Position numbers and translations under genes: made by a program. Of a DNA stretch of 64,000 bases, positions 25,503 through 39,445 are shown piece after piece (position 1 is the first letter of the stretch; the number at the start of each line of letters is the position of its first letter). The stretch spans positions 1,579,985 to 1,643,984 of the forward strand of contig SCFE01000079.1 of the NCBI GenBank assembly GCA_004352715.1, in the 5' to 3' direction. The notes below the pieces were generated by a model. The model was not told the DNA's origin and searched no databases. It was given only the letters and a program-made list of their open reading frames with translations. This DNA is from Hofstenia miamia (lineage: Eukaryota; Xenacoelomorpha; Acoela).

Positions 25503-27491
25503 AACATACTAATCAAGATAAAGCCAAATGCAAACATTAAAAGAACACAATAAATTATTTTACATAACAATCGAAGCCTATTGGACAAGTGAAAAGAGAG
25601 AAAAGATATTCAATGACAAATACCCTGTTAAGACAGAGAGTAGCTCAATTTTCGATACAAATCTGCTAGGTTCATAGCAAGGCATTCCACAATTTGCAGT
25701 CGAATGATAAATTTGTCAAGCCTGAGGAATTTGTAAATTATTCAGGTCCAGCATTTTCATGATTCAACAGTTGCCTACTGCTATTGTCATGTTAAAATTG
25801 CAGCAGTCACCAACTGTGTCAGAATATCCGTACTGGGATAGGGGCAACAATACATTCACCTTAATAACTCGATTGCGTTACATGAAATGTATAATTTCCT
25901 GAATTTTTAAAGAGTTTTATACTGAAGTATTTCAACTACACATTATTTTGTGATAACCGTTTTTTAGTACAAACGTATTTCCTGTTTATCATGTTTAAAA
26001 ATAAAATAGAGTGAATATTTAAGTAATCTACCCTAAACAACATTAATTCAACAAACCAAATATTTAACTCAAGCGTGACAATTTTTTCTTATTTTCGGAA
26101 ATAGTCTGATTTTAATGGTTGGGTTCTACAAAAAATACCTAGAGAAATAATGGATATTGAAATTTAGCTCTTGTGAAATCCATAGCTTCAATTACAGCAT
26201 ATTATAGTACTTATTTGATCATTTCAAAATGAAAGTATAAATAAAAATGAAACAAATGTGTTTTCCATGCTGAAAAATGAATTTCCTCTATTGAATTAAT
26301 AGAGTTCATAAAATTTTCCTACTAAAAGTCATTAGGGCATTAAAGATTTATATTTTGGATGAATATTAAATTTGATAAATTTTGCTTCAACATTTATCCT
26401 GTATTTGTAAGGCCTCCTAAATGGTGAAAAGTTTAAGGATTTAATGTATTAACACAAATATATGACACATAGAACGCATTAACTGTTGTTAGATATGAGC
26501 AACACATGGAACAATCCCTGTGCCATAATCTATTTTATTATAATAGAATAAATATGATAGACAATCTATTCCAAAATAAGGAGTAAACTCATTATTAATA
26601 AATGCATATTTATGGGCATAAAAAATTTTGAAACTAAGTCCTATGGCAGGAAGGGGCTAACTAGGGTTGAAAAAGGCTTTGCCATTGAATTCTGAAGGTC
26701 AAAATACAGGACAATTTCACTCTTGAGAACAGTACAATTTAATTACATTATTTATAGTTTTTCATTATTCTCGTTTGAATATTATAGTGCAATAACGATT
26801 GAGAGATCAGGCATTATAAGTAATCCCTTGTGATGACCTTGTCATCCCATAAAATAGAATGGTATATAGCAATAATGAGTAAATTAAGTTATATGCAAAC
26901 ATCTATAGCAAAGAATAAACGAAATATGTCAAATGCTGAACAAATCAAATTCATGAAGTTAATAATTTGAAATTGTATGATAAGTAGTTTTCAATAAGTT
27001 CTAATGCGTATATAAACTAGAGTAAATCCTTGGGGATTAGCACAGATATTGATCAATTGTATGCCAAAATTTCTTATCATATGAATAAAACGTTCAGTTC
27101 TCTGTAAAAAATTGCATATTAAGGCTGCAGTGAATCTTCACTTCCAATATTTGAATTTTAGTTTCAGTTGAGCATTGCAATGCGTTGTTTCTGAACAAAA
27201 TATATCAATTTTTTAATATTTACAGAATACAAACTTTCGGTTACCCAAATAAACTCATCAAGCTATTTAACTGCTTTGTCAAAACATCTTATAGCCAGTC
27301 AAGTACATATATGTATGCATACACACTAGTGATGGATGCTGGCTAGGAGTGATAACAATGATAAGTATAGGAAAATTTATGTGAAAATTTGAAAAATTTA
27401 TATATTTAAGGAAAACACTTAATTTATGGCCTCTATAATAACTAAGCGATTACATAAGAAATATTAAAGATATAATATGTGTGAAATAGTA

Positions 27492-27537
27492 AATATATAT
27501 ATATATATATATATATATAATGTGTATATAATGTATA

Positions 27538-27591
<54 letters not shown>

Positions 27592-27592
27592 G
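27492..27592. repeat. Compound TA-rich array
   Basis: Three TA runs are separated by TAATGTGTATATAATGTATATC-like spacers. The spacer ATAATGTATATCT is also present inside the array at 41607-41701, so the two arrays share more than the dinucleotide and may be copies of one repeat. Confidence 0.85.
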
Positions 27593-29342
27593 GGCTTAGA
27601 ATTTTAAGATCATTCTAATTATGAAAAGATTTGAAGCATTTATTCTTATTTAATTAAGGATCAATCAATGAAAAATAGGAATTATCTTTGAGTTTGTTTC
27701 ACAAATGCAAAATATATTTCATTGTATATACATTTCATTATTTTCTTGCTGAGTAGCTGAAAAGTTATCTTAGTTGCTTTCAATAAAAATGTTTTGCTTT
27801 GAAGATATAAATCATTTCCTTATACTTTATACGATAAGTAATTCTTAATTAATATTGTTGATTGATTGGTCATTTCCTAATCAAGGAAAAAAGGAATCCG
27901 TGGAATTTTCATTTTTTGAAGTTTTCTTAGTAAATTATTACTTTGACTTAGAAAATAGGTATTACAGTATTTTACGTAGATTTAATTAATGTTCAGACTA
28001 GTTCTATGCACTGCTAAATAAAATATATAGCAATGTATTTTAGGTCGGATTTTGAATTTACTGAAACTACCATTTTTCTAATCAAAACTCTAAAATTCTT
28101 GTTGATTAAATATCTGACTTGGTTATATTACAACATTTTGCAATAAATATTAATTTCCATTTAAGGAATTCCGTTTAAGTAATGGTCAATGAATAGTTTA
28201 CATAGTAAAGAACATGTACATATACCAGATATATTGCTTATAAATATCTCATTTTGCGCTTTATTCGCTTAGTATTTTCTTCAATTTGCAAAATTTTGAA
28301 ATTTTTTAAATTTTCCACAAAGAATAAGTTTTATATTTTTAATTTTCACATTTTCTCTATTTCAAATGAAATTTTTATAATTGAGGAATTTCAGAAATTT
28401 TAACATGTGAAACATGTTACTATACTTTTTAACTAACGCAGGTTTGCTTATGAATGAAACCTATCGAGCCAATTTCTATGTCAGACATGGAAACTCAAGC
28501 AATCCCAGTAACGGCTTAATATGATGTGAACGCTGTGTGAATTTCTAAAAATTGAGAAAAAAACTGAAAATGTCGAAGTTTATTAAAGAGGAAGTTGATA
28601 GCTGAAAATCAGGTTAGTATGTTTCATAAAATTTCCTAAATATATTGTTAAGTTTGCAATTTATATTTAAAAATTCAAGAACTAACATAAATTTTCAAAA
28701 AAACTGACATCTAATTAAAATTGAAGAGCTAAATTCTACAATAGAAATACATGTATGCAAAGGTTGACCTTAAACTTCCTGAGCACAACGAACTAGCTCC
28801 AAATAGATTAGCATGAGCGGGTCTATTGGGGAAAATGCAATGTTGAAAATTTCTGTTAAAAAAGTATTGCTATCTGAATTTGTTGAAAAGATTAACAATT
28901 TCTCTTTGAAAATTTCGAATTTTCGAAAAAGATTTGAATTCCTTCAATGCTTAATTTTCTTGTACTTATAAAGTTTTGAGCCCATAGGCGAAACAAAGAA
29001 CTTTTACTGTTTCTTGATGTGTGCAAAGATATTCCAAACCAATTGAGGCATGCCAAAGTCAGAGGTCGAGAACTCGACATTTTATCAAAATTTAAAATGA
29101 TATTTCACTTTCGGGTGCAGGTAGAAAAAAAAGAAGAGGCTCTCATCTATCACGAGGTATTTTCAGATTGAGCAGAACTTTAATAATTTTTGAGCTATAA
29201 ACGATTAAAAATTATTCATATGATTTTAAAAATTTTCAAAAATCTCGGGGCTGTTTAAGACTAAGCACATTTCGAAATAGTAATCTTAATTGTTGAACAC
29301 TTATGCGAATGTTTAGAACATGTTTGCTTACATTTACGCATC

Positions 29343-29362
29343 TGAGTCACTGTTGTGACTCA
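29343..29362. promoter_or_regulatory. Palindromic pair of AP-1-like sites
   Basis: TGAGTCAC and GTGACTCA face each other across a 4-base spacer. Each contains TGASTCA, the AP-1/bZIP consensus. No gene lies near enough to judge use, so this is a sequence match only. Confidence 0.25.
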
Positions 29363-30189
29363 TATTAACATCTGCCCACTTCAACCTCAACAAACATCAA
29401 GTTAAATTTACACAATTCCAAAGCCACTTGCATAATATTTCAAATCTAATAAGTATTTATATAATAAATGCTTTTGTAAATATTACTTAACAGTATTAGT
29501 AAATTGCTATAATAATAATATTTCTAGACAATTCCAAAAAATACTCATTCAGTTTTTTTGCATTTTTCCTTTTTTCAGGTGTAACCTTTATAGAATATAC
29601 CATCAAGTTTGTGTCAGTTTTGCCTTAATCTCATATTTCCTTTGAAAGATGTTGTGACTATGATAATGATTCCTAAAACAACTTTCAGAACTAAAATTCT
29701 CAAAGTTACATGCATATAGTACTTGAGTTAAATATTCGGGCACAATTCATTTCTGCCATGCTTGCCACAATAACTTTGATTTTTGGCGCTAGACTCAATT
29801 CTGAATTTTGAAATCATGAATTCAAATTTTCATGTAATATTTTAATGAAAAATTTAAAGTCTATCTCATGTCCCTTTCAAGGGGCACCCTAAAAATATCT
29901 CCATAATTATGAACAGCATATAAAATAGAGCAAGGTATCAAATTCAGTGAAACATTTTTGTATGGTAAAAAATTTTTGCGTTACCCTTAAATGCCAAATG
30001 TGGTTTCGACTTGACCCACGTAAAATTTATAAGTTAAAATGTGTCATTAGTTTTGCATCAAATACGCCAACCTTCTCGACTTTCCTAAATTTTTGATTAT
30101 GTTTACACATTCTTTAACTAAACTTATTTTCAATTTTTTTTATCATGTGGTATACGAATTTTAAATTATTACTTACGTTAAATCCCATT

Positions 30190-30525
30190 TAGATTCGAGT
30201 CAAGTTCGAGTCGAGTTGGAACCCTAACTCGCGAGTCCGAGTCGAGTTACAATTATATTTAGAATTATTATTCTCGGTAAGCTAAGCTATATATAACTAT
30301 GCTGCCTTATACAAATGTAGGGGAAAGATACAACATGCGAAACTAAATACGAGAAACCATGCCTGAAGACTTACAATTTGGGGTAAATTATAAAAGTTTG
30401 TTGGATTCTTCGACATTATAGGTAATCATGGATGAAAAATAGATGAAATTGAAGCAAATATCGAGTTGAGTTCGAGTCCTCGAAATGTCGAGTTGAGTTT
30501 TTGACCCTCGAGTCGAGTTCAAGTA
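30190..30525. repeat. Repeat with GAGTCGAG words at both ends
   Basis: The left side (about 30190-30250) repeats TCGAGTCAAGTTCGAGTCGAG-like words. The right side (about 30455-30520) has GAGTTGAGTTCGAGTCCTCG and ACCCTCGAGTCGAGTT. The middle is AT-rich. Direct and inverted GAGTCGAG words at both ends with GGAACCCTAAC and TTGACCC near them resemble a non-autonomous DNA transposon, but a target duplication is not clear. Confidence 0.4.
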
Positions 30526-32538
30526 TATATATATAAATATCAACATCAACTATATTGTGTATATCAAAACACTAAAAATAATATTAAGGTGATATTGAAC
30601 AGAACACATTATGTGTAAATACATGGAGTGCAGGCTTACGAAATTTTACAAAGTATTGACACTCAAGAGAACTACCATTGAGGACAAATGTATGATACAA
30701 AATTTATCTAAAGTCGCTTCTCACTATACGTGCAATGATGAACTGTCTAGTTTATTTTTCAGTTCGATCAGGAGCATTCGAGCAAATGTTACCACGTGAA
30801 TCTAAATGACGTCTGCAAATTTCAGCCATGTACATTTTCAAGAACGTTCTTCTTTAGAATTTTGGGTTATCACATCAATAAGAGACCTCATCTGGAAGCA
30901 GTAATATGCTTACATCCACCATATGTTGAAATGGTCATTGCAGTTTTCTTGATGTATTTGGTTTAAATGATTAACTTGCTCGTTTCCACTATTATAGCTC
31001 AAAAGAATTTCTGGTCTTTAAGTCTACTCAATATTTGTTGAATGTGTGCGCTCACTTGACATTTATATTAGCTGTTTTTTGGGAATATGAAACGAAAGTG
31101 GTGTTTTTATTGAAGCCAATAATGCAGAACACTCGCAGAGTTTCTAGAAATTTGATTGTTTCGCCTCGATTCCTATCTCTAAGTTTCTGTAAAAGTGATA
31201 ATGATGAAAGCTGTATCGGATTTTGCTGATCTAACTGCAGGCGATCACTATCAGCATTCACAAAATTGACACTGGGTTTTATGCATTAAACATTATAGAG
31301 TCTAATTTTTGGTGATAAAATGAAATAGGAATTAGTAAGGGTAAATGGAGGTCATGATAAACATGAAATCAATGTTTGCATTAACGGGTAAACTCATTTA
31401 AATGCATTTGTATTCAACAAATCAACCCAGGTGGGGGTCAAAGTAATTACTTTATATATGTATTGATGTATATAAATATTGCCACTCAAATTTTGGCTAA
31501 TATCCCACAGTATTGATTGAATGTATATCAAAATTAGTGATGTTATAGGATTTTTCAAATTTTCACTCTTAACAATCGAAATAAGTTTTGTATATACTAA
31601 AGTTTTTGCTGTGATTTACATAGCAAGAATATTTATTGAAATGGTTTTTAGGGTGCCCTTCACTGAGTTATATTCTTAAAGCTGAATTTCTCACTACCAA
31701 ATTCACTAGAAATTGGAATTAAATATGCTAGAATTGAGCCCAATGTTAAGCATCTTATTTATAATGTTAACAATTGCGGAAATAAATTTTGAAAAAGAGT
31801 ACCCGATTTCTTAAGGCCGGTACTATATATTTTTTACAATGTATCACAAATTCGAATTCCTTCAAAATCCATGAATCATTTTACTTTAGACTTATTTCCC
31901 AATTTTGCAATAAGGAATTTGCAATATTTATATTATTGAAATCACAACAAAGATGTTCAATGAATGCTAACTTGGTTAATAATAAGGGACAAAACATAAA
32001 AATGGTCAGTAACTTAATTTTTTTTATCAAAATGCGAAGCTTCTTATAGAGGCTAATTTCAAGGCAAATATAACTTAAGAGATGTTGCAATTCCTAAGAA
32101 AGTTTCATTTGTATCGAGAAAGAAGCTATTGTCTACAAAATTAGCATATGAACTGCACTTTTGAAATTTTTCAATGCAGGCTAAACGTACAATAAATTTT
32201 GGTAAAATTCAAAGTGTAAACATATTTTCACACATTCTAGTTAACGCTCAGACGGTATTGTTCAGTCAAAGATCGTATTAATGTTACAGAAATCCATACA
32301 TATTCTGAAATCACAGTGATCTTAAAAGAAAGACATATTAAATATTCAGGGCTGGATTCAAGAGTTCTTGCTAGGAAAGTATGAATGCAGACTTGGTTAC
32401 TTTCCGTAGAGGAGGATGCTGAGGTATTTTCAAAGTAAAATAAATCACCTACAAACCATAGTCAGGAATGCTTCTACGGCTGTCTTAAAGTAAATGTCAA
32501 TTAGGAACTTTGAAAAACTCTCAATACTCATGATTTAA

Positions 32539-32561
32539 ATATATATATATATATATATATA
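32539..32561. repeat. (TA)n microsatellite
   Basis: Short uninterrupted TA run. Confidence 0.85.
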
Positions 32562-33068
32562 ATCTGAAACACCGCATGATAGATAATTGTGGCCTGATTG
32601 TAACTCTGCTCGAAACACGCATAGGCAGTGCTTGGGTGGCATTATTAGCAGACAATAAAATAGTAGAGGTCTGTTGTTTCTGACTTTAGCCCCCTTTTTA
32701 TCAGAATATTTGGTATGGGAAATTTCATGTTAAATGTTAAATATCTCTATTGTTTTTAGATGTGCCATATTATAATAACACCATAGTCTATCATATTTGA
32801 AATTTCTAAAAAAATTTATCAAAGAACTTTTAATTCCTATTGATTAGCTTTTTAGCGGAAATTTTTTTAAGATCTTTTAAATTAATCAATTGAAATTTAA
32901 ATTAAACTTCTTTGAAATTTTTGAATAAAATTTTTTTTGTAAAAATTTCAAATTTATGCTAATTGTTTTTTTTAATGAAAATTAACTCTTCTACGGTGAT
33001 TTTTTCCAAATAATGCTTTGTTTTCAACACATAATGCTCATTAGTAATAACAATATACTTAGAACCGA

Positions 33069-33114
33069 GGACGTCTGAATTATTTACATAAGTATGTAAA
33101 TAATTCAGAAGTCC
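33069..33114. repeat. 46-bp near-perfect palindrome
   Basis: CTGAATTATTTACATA (33075-33090) and its exact reverse complement (33093-33108) are separated by only AG. The symmetry extends outward to GGAC/GTCC with one mismatch, giving arms of about 22 bp. No protein-coding frame uses it. Confidence 0.9.
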
Positions 33115-33889
33115 TTTCTTAGAACATGCTTATGTATTTTACATTTAAATAGCAAATAAGTTGTTTTCAGCTTTCAATTACATCTGTCATATGTTGCTTT
33201 GTTTTTGTTGTGAATTTCTCCTTTATTTAACTGTTCATTTTTTTAAAATTGACATTAACTTATATTTGCATATATATATGATGCACTCTGCACAATTAAA
33301 TTAAGTACACATGCGTATATACAAATATGTAGAATCTACAACTAGGCCATATTTTCCAAAATATAAAAACAATTAAAACAAAATGTTTTCAAATGAAAAA
33401 TACAATTAAGAACTAATATAATGCATTACTTCCCCATGAATTCAGTCTCTTAGTGGTATTTTTTGTTCAATAAGTTTTGTTTGAAACAGTTTTTGAAATT
33501 TGGGAAAGGATTCAGCGGTTCTTATACCCTTGGGGAGTTTAATCAATGTAGAGATTGTTAAACTCTATATGAATGTTTCCCGGACGAATGACTGGATTAA
33601 TGTTTCAAAGAACATTTATTTGTTCTTAAATTAATAGTGAATTTGTTGGTTATTACATTTTGTGTGCTTAGTATTTTCATTTGTTTGGATAAGTCTGTCA
33701 ACCTTCGATTCTATATTGCATGTAATATTTTGGTGCCAATGCTTTGAAACGTTTCAGGTTATAATTGCTTTGTAGTTGTTTACTGCTAAACATTACTGGA
33801 ATTAATATTTTAAAACTTTATTTATTCACTCTTCTTGTGATAATTGTATTCCATTAAAGAATACACAGGCACAACTGCATAGGCTAGTT

Positions 33890-34120
33890 TACTATCAGGA
33901 TCGGAAACGGGTCTCTTTTTTGAGCCACCACTCGGCCAGTTTAATAATGACCAGCAACCCGATTCGAAACTTCTAACACCGATTCGTGAACCTACTCATT
34001 AAAAAACTTTGCTAGCATAATGTGCACAAACATTTTTTAACATAAAATTATCACTAAAAACAAAAAATCAACAAAAATATAAAATAATGTTTTTCCTTAA
34101 ATCTGTTAGCGTTCTTCCAC
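33890..34120. repeat. Second copy of the dispersed repeat seen at 12140-12401
   Basis: G+C-rich words (GAAACGGGTCTC, CCAGCAACCCGATTCG) are followed by an AT-rich spacer and then CTTAAATCTGTTAGCGTTCTTCCA. The copy at 12140-12401 has the same layout and CTTAAATCTGTTAGCGTGCTTC before the Tc1 insertion. This copy has no Tc1 element at that point. Confidence 0.5.
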
Positions 34121-37100
34121 CATTACGACAATAGATGACCTGTAAAAAATTTATACATTTAAGTTAACAGCTAGTGAAAAACTGTGAATTTCGATTAATA
34201 TTGTGTGTCCTTCAATTTATCTATATGATAAAATTGTTTCAAAATTTAGCAAAAATTTGAAGTTCCCTAGATCTTGAAATCCTAGTTTCTAAGAAAATAT
34301 AAAAATAAGAGAAAATTATTCCAAGTGATAATGCGATTATCGAACTATATTTAAGAATCTTAATGGTTTTCCTAAGCAGTATTTGGTAGGAGACAAAGAT
34401 GTTTAAATGTGGATAAAAATGGATCCCCATACCAGATCCACTTACCATTACCACTTTTTAGAAGGCACATATACATTAAAATTTATTTACTAAAAAGTTT
34501 CATGAATTTTTTTGAAAGTGTACCCAACTGAATTTCTTGAATTTATAATACATAGTACTTTGTGGATTTTAATATATTAAATCATTATTTGAATTTTAAA
34601 ATGCCAAGAATATTGGAATAGAATAGCAAATTTTTTGTTTATTTTTATAAGTAGATCAGAGCAATCCTTAAAGCTTTTTTAATAAGAATTGAAAAGCTTT
34701 GAAGTTGCATAAAAATATTTAAAACTTATTTAAGAATACTTAAATATTTCAAATAATTTTCTACTCGGGTTGTTATTAAATACATGTATATGGTGAAAAT
34801 TCTAAAGTTCAATTTCTTTAGCACATTTAGTTGTATTAATTATATATTAATCTAGCCCTTTTCAGTTGTTTAAGATGGACGTCTGAATAGCTTTGTAATT
34901 TTTTCCTGAAAAGAAAGAAAGCTGGACCTCCTCTAAATACGAGATTGACTTAAAAACATAAAGTTATTAAAAGTGCTTCCCTTAAATATGTGTCAGTAAT
35001 TTTGTTTATTGTGTCAAATTCCATAAACAAAATCATTGCACACACAATTGATGATATTTTGTTGAATTTCAAACAGCAGCTACATATCACATATAAATCT
35101 TCATAACTTTCTTTACAGAAATTTCATAATTTACAAAGAATGCAAATAAATTTTTCATTCACATTCTTTATTACATAAACACGAATTGCGAATAATTTTG
35201 ATTGGAATTTTGGCAGAATTCCTTAGATATTTTTATGATTAGCTCATGAGAAATTATACCAACTTGTTTATGCAGAGTTTATTTTATTTTTAAAGTTTGT
35301 CATAAATTTAATTGTTTACTATATTTATTTGAGAGTCATTTTGTTTAATTATATTTAATATAATTATTGAAATATGATGTAGTTCTAAATATTTAACAAA
35401 ACTGAGTACATTAATTCTATATTATATTTTTACTAAAAAATTCAGTCTCACAACAAATATAACATAACATAAATTCAGCAATGGGATCTGTATCATCAAT
35501 CGAATTTATCAAGATGGACTGAGCCCTGAATGAGCAAACCCTTCTGTTCATTCATGAAAACAAGAATTGTGTATTGATCGGCAAAGAATATCCATATTAA
35601 AATGGTTTCTATAATCAATATTAATACAGCCAATGCATTATTTCAATGATTCAATTTAAAGAAAAATAAAGTGGATCCGTAGCTAGTAACTCCTAAGCAA
35701 AAAAGGCATAGAGTTCACCAAATTTTTCAGTGAATATTTCAAATCAATAAAGGAAATTGTATATGAATAATACGGTTATCACAGTTTCATAGTAACTTAA
35801 ATGTATAATGCAAAATTCATTTTTGCATAATTTGTGGTCCCAGAGTGTTGAAAAGGATTTGATAAATTTATAATTTTTTTTACATAGCTAAGAAGATCAT
35901 AGTTGAGAGGATAACTGGAGCATCAAATTCGTGAGTTTATTTTGGATTATACTAACAAAACGTCAATTGCACTTGAATCATCGAGGAAAATCTTGAATTT
36001 GAAGATTGATATTGATGCTTAAATATATTTTACTTGTTCTAAGTCATAGTAAAATATTGTATCTAAGAGCTTCACATAAGAGAAGTTATTAAATTTCAAA
36101 GTGAACCAAACTAATTTTCCAGTGATATCACATTTGGAAAATTAAGCCTCTTTCCTCATTAAATACTTTTAAATTCTAATATACATTCAGTGTGCAAAAT
36201 TTCAATATAGTAATTTTCGATTATGTACTCTATCTTAAGGAGTTCAATTCTATTAAAAAATAATAGAATTATAACCAATTTCTGTTTTCTGTCGATATGA
36301 TCTCCCGTAATTGGAGTAAGTGATTATGTATTTCTTCTTGAAAACTTTTTGCATTTACCACTATAATTGAATAAACGAGTGCAAGCAAACAGCCCAGGGA
36401 CTGTTTATGTATTTAAGATATTCAAAATTATTTGCTTTGATTATTTGCTTGACATTTAAGCATAATTTCTTAGCTGTAATTGTAAATTCCAAAAAACACT
36501 GAAAATGTACCATCCTGTGCTCTATTATGCACTTTTGTAGCATGTTTTTTCATTTATATTTGATATCAATTTCCAGCTGTTGATTGAGTAGGATGTGCTG
36601 TATATCGTACAATCTTGTAAATTTGAGCTGAAGTAATTTGCAATGTCATTACTCTTATGTAGCAGCAAACTTCATCCAATGTAGTTGAAACTTGGATACA
36701 TGCAAGTCGAGAATCTTGGAATTTGCTTAAAACTGTTCGTGTACCGTCAAAGGCATCAAGATATCGATTAACTTAAATGAAAATTCGTGCAGCATTAGAG
36801 GAAGTTAGCAACAAAATCTGCATTAGTGCAATAGCTGACTTAGCTCCTCGCGTCAGACTCTAATTGCAGTAGAGGGGACCACACATCGAACTTTGAAATA
36901 AATTAATACTTTTTGCAAAAATGTTTTTAAATGAAGGGTTTTCAACAATTTTTTCAATCTTTTTGTTCTTTTGTCAGGATCGATATTTCTTGAATACGTA
37001 TTATTTTGTTGAATGAATCGAATGGTATATCTATGTTCGATATCTATTGCAAATTTCCAGAATATAAACTTTTATTTGTCCAACTTTCAGCAACTTCTGA

Positions 37101-38645
37101 TGAAAATTTGCTCTATGCAGAAGAAAAGTAAATGTATACGTTCCTTTTGAACACCGTGTAAAAATTTAATTCAATGTTTCTACTCACATTATAAGTGATA
37201 ATTATACTTTGAAAACGAATTGAGAGGCAATGCAACAAAATAATATAAAAATAATATAGCTTTTCATAAAGTCATTAAACATAAAACAAAGGAAAGAACG
37301 CAAATAATGATTTATTGACATGGACTTTTTGCAATATATACTCGTGTTTTACAAATGATTTTTTACTTGTGTCCGACCGTACCATTAAGAATGGTATTCG
37401 TATCCACACTTCCCGCAAGTAGCGGAGGGTGAAAGCCGTACAACTGTTGTCTAGAGTCTTTATATTATTTCATTTGATGAAAATTAAATATAAAGCAAAA
37501 CCCTTTTTGAAAATAATGATTTAATTAAAATAATTTCATAGATAAATATTTTGCATGTTGTACGCCATCTAGTGTGATATAAAACTTCATCTCACTGCAG
37601 ATAATAAACATAAATCTAAATTAACAAAAATCTAAATTTATTTTGCTTATATGTGGAAAACCGGTTTTGCATATTACTAATTTACTTGAGGAGCCTCGAG
37701 GTATTACATATCACATTAAATTTCATTTAATAAGACGCTTTATTTCCAGTACTGAGTAACATCAGTAAAAAGGAAAGTATATAAATAGAATCACTATTTA
37801 TAAATATTGAAACACAGTATCATCATTTTGTAGTGTAGTATATCTTAGTGCAGATGTTAAAATCATTCTTGTAAATTTATCTGTGAAACAGTGAACTAGT
37901 TGTAATTATTACGTTCGTATAAAGGCTAAGAAGCTTCTGATGATCTTTGTAGAGTGATGTATTAGGATCGGATAGGAACTTGGTAATTATGTTGATTTTT
38001 ATATGACAATTATAAATTAGGAACTCAGACCACAGGAGCTTGTGTCTAATAAAGTATAACATACGCCCTGAAAACCGTCTTTTTCATTGAAAGAATAATT
38101 TTTGGGTACAAATAAGATAATTAACCCTGCTAATTACCACCTTAACGTGCTCTTTCTAGTTTAAATTATTATCGATAATCTTTTTAGCAAATTCAACATT
38201 GCATTAAAGCATGTTTCTCAATATACCTGTCCATGCCCACCTGTACCCGAAATTTTTTACCTGTACGATGTAATTTTCTTTACTGCAATTAAGCAATTAA
38301 AAAATTTTTAATAAAATTTCAAACACAATTCACTTTTGTTTTACGATAGTTTCATCAAAATATATGATTTTTGAAAAAAAACCTATTTGATATGTTCATA
38401 ATTTGGAATGGAAGATTTAGCCGTACCTACCTGTACCCGGTAATAATCCTGTGCTTATATCCGTAGCTATGGGCACTACCCTTATATAATATTAGAATAT
38501 TAGTATAGAAGATCCTAGCAAACTTTCAAATCAGTTAACCTTATTATGAAATGTTATCTTGAAACAGAGATTACTAGATATTGAAAGCTTAGTACCTGAT
38601 GTTGATACTACTCGAAGTTTAATTTTAACAGTAGATCCATCTATG

Positions 38646-38678
<33 letters not shown>
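38646..38678. repeat. (TA)n microsatellite
   Basis: About 33 bp of uninterrupted TA. Confidence 0.9.
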
Positions 38679-38683
<5 letters not shown>

Positions 38684-39029
38684 TCTACGCAGAAGAGAAT
38701 TATTAATATCATTTATCAGGCTTAAGGAGTTAATAATCTTTAAGTTCAAGCACTTAGCCCAATTTTGTTCAAATATATTTTGCAAAATTTTTGGCCACTT
38801 TTTTAAATTAATATTTATGCTCGTAGATCTACCCAATTATAGAATTTAATGCATTAAAATTGACCATCAACAATCGGTAAATACTTTTCTAAAAAGGTTT
38901 TGCTTCAATCTTACTGAATTTAATAAACTTAACATGCTAAGAACTAGTTGAGGGCTTAACCTACTGAAAACGCATGATTGAAAGTTCCCGTGTAAGATCA
39001 GTTTTTCAATAAAAATTGAACAAGAATCT

Positions 39030-39445
39030 GGACATTTACGGCGATAATGTCATGTGTTGCTCTGGTGATGGTGATAAAATATACCGCCATGATTGTGTCC
39101 GTGATGTTATCTTTAATCTTGCTTCTAAAGCTGCTGTCACCCCTATTCTTGGGAAGAGAAATCTTGTTTTATCTCACACTCGTTCTGGAGATTTTTCCTC
39201 ACTTCTTGTTCTGCCGGTCGTCCTGAAGCTCTTGATGTTGCCATCACCAGTTCCTTGCAATAATCAACCCTGTTTCATGTTGAAACTGCTGCTGGTCACC
39301 CTCTCGGAGGTGCAGATGATCGCAAAATAGCCAAGCACGCCACTCCTTGTCTTGCAATCAGGAATTCAGTTTACTCCTTTGTCTGCTGAATCTCTTGGAA
39401 GTTGGTCTCCCATTTCCATCAAATACCTTCAAAGAATTGGCCTAC
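39030..39445 (+). pseudogene. Retroelement-linked C-terminal region, decayed
   Basis: Across shifting plus-strand frames I read CSGDGDKIYRHDCVRDVIFNLASKAAV, broken here at 20 residues as CSGDGDKIYRHDCVRDVIF then NLASKAAV. Next come GRPEALDVAITSSLQ, then HPLGGADDRKIAKH, and finally a part resembling PLSAESLGSWSP. This order (RHxxxRDxxF, a GRPxALDV block, an AARKxxKH-like block, then ESLGxWSP) is familiar to me from the C-terminal part of uncharacterised RT-bearing elements in aquatic invertebrates. Frameshifts and stops interrupt it, so it is a dead fragment. No RT domain is adjacent. The family name is uncertain. Confidence 0.45.

Larger units (their letters stand above)
23431..29342. other. 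Gene desert with TA arrays and an assembly gap
   Basis: No gene is supported. TA arrays lie at 23965-23991, 25079-25093, 25244-25502 (containing the gap) and 27492-27592. Remaining sequence is AT-rich with dense stops on both strands. Confidence 0.5.
30526..39029. other. Gene desert
   Basis: More than 8 kb without a supported gene. TA arrays are at 32539-32561 and 38646-38678. About 38225-38460 contains repeated ACCTGTACCCG words, direct copies at both sides of an AT-rich stretch, probably another eroded transposon. Other notable features (the palindrome at 33069 and the dispersed repeat at 33890) are listed separately. Confidence 0.5.

Noticed and set aside
24950-25588. Long open frames across the N gap in both strands
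   Set aside because: They are created by Ns and by TA repeats translated as Tyr/Ile; they have no real coding content.
28892-29080. 62-residue minus frame with Cys and Trp
   Set aside because: No family resemblance and no splice or start context; its length is expected by chance.
38531-38849. Overlapping open frames on both strands
   Set aside because: Both run through the TA array as Ile/Tyr repeats and have no domain or splice support.
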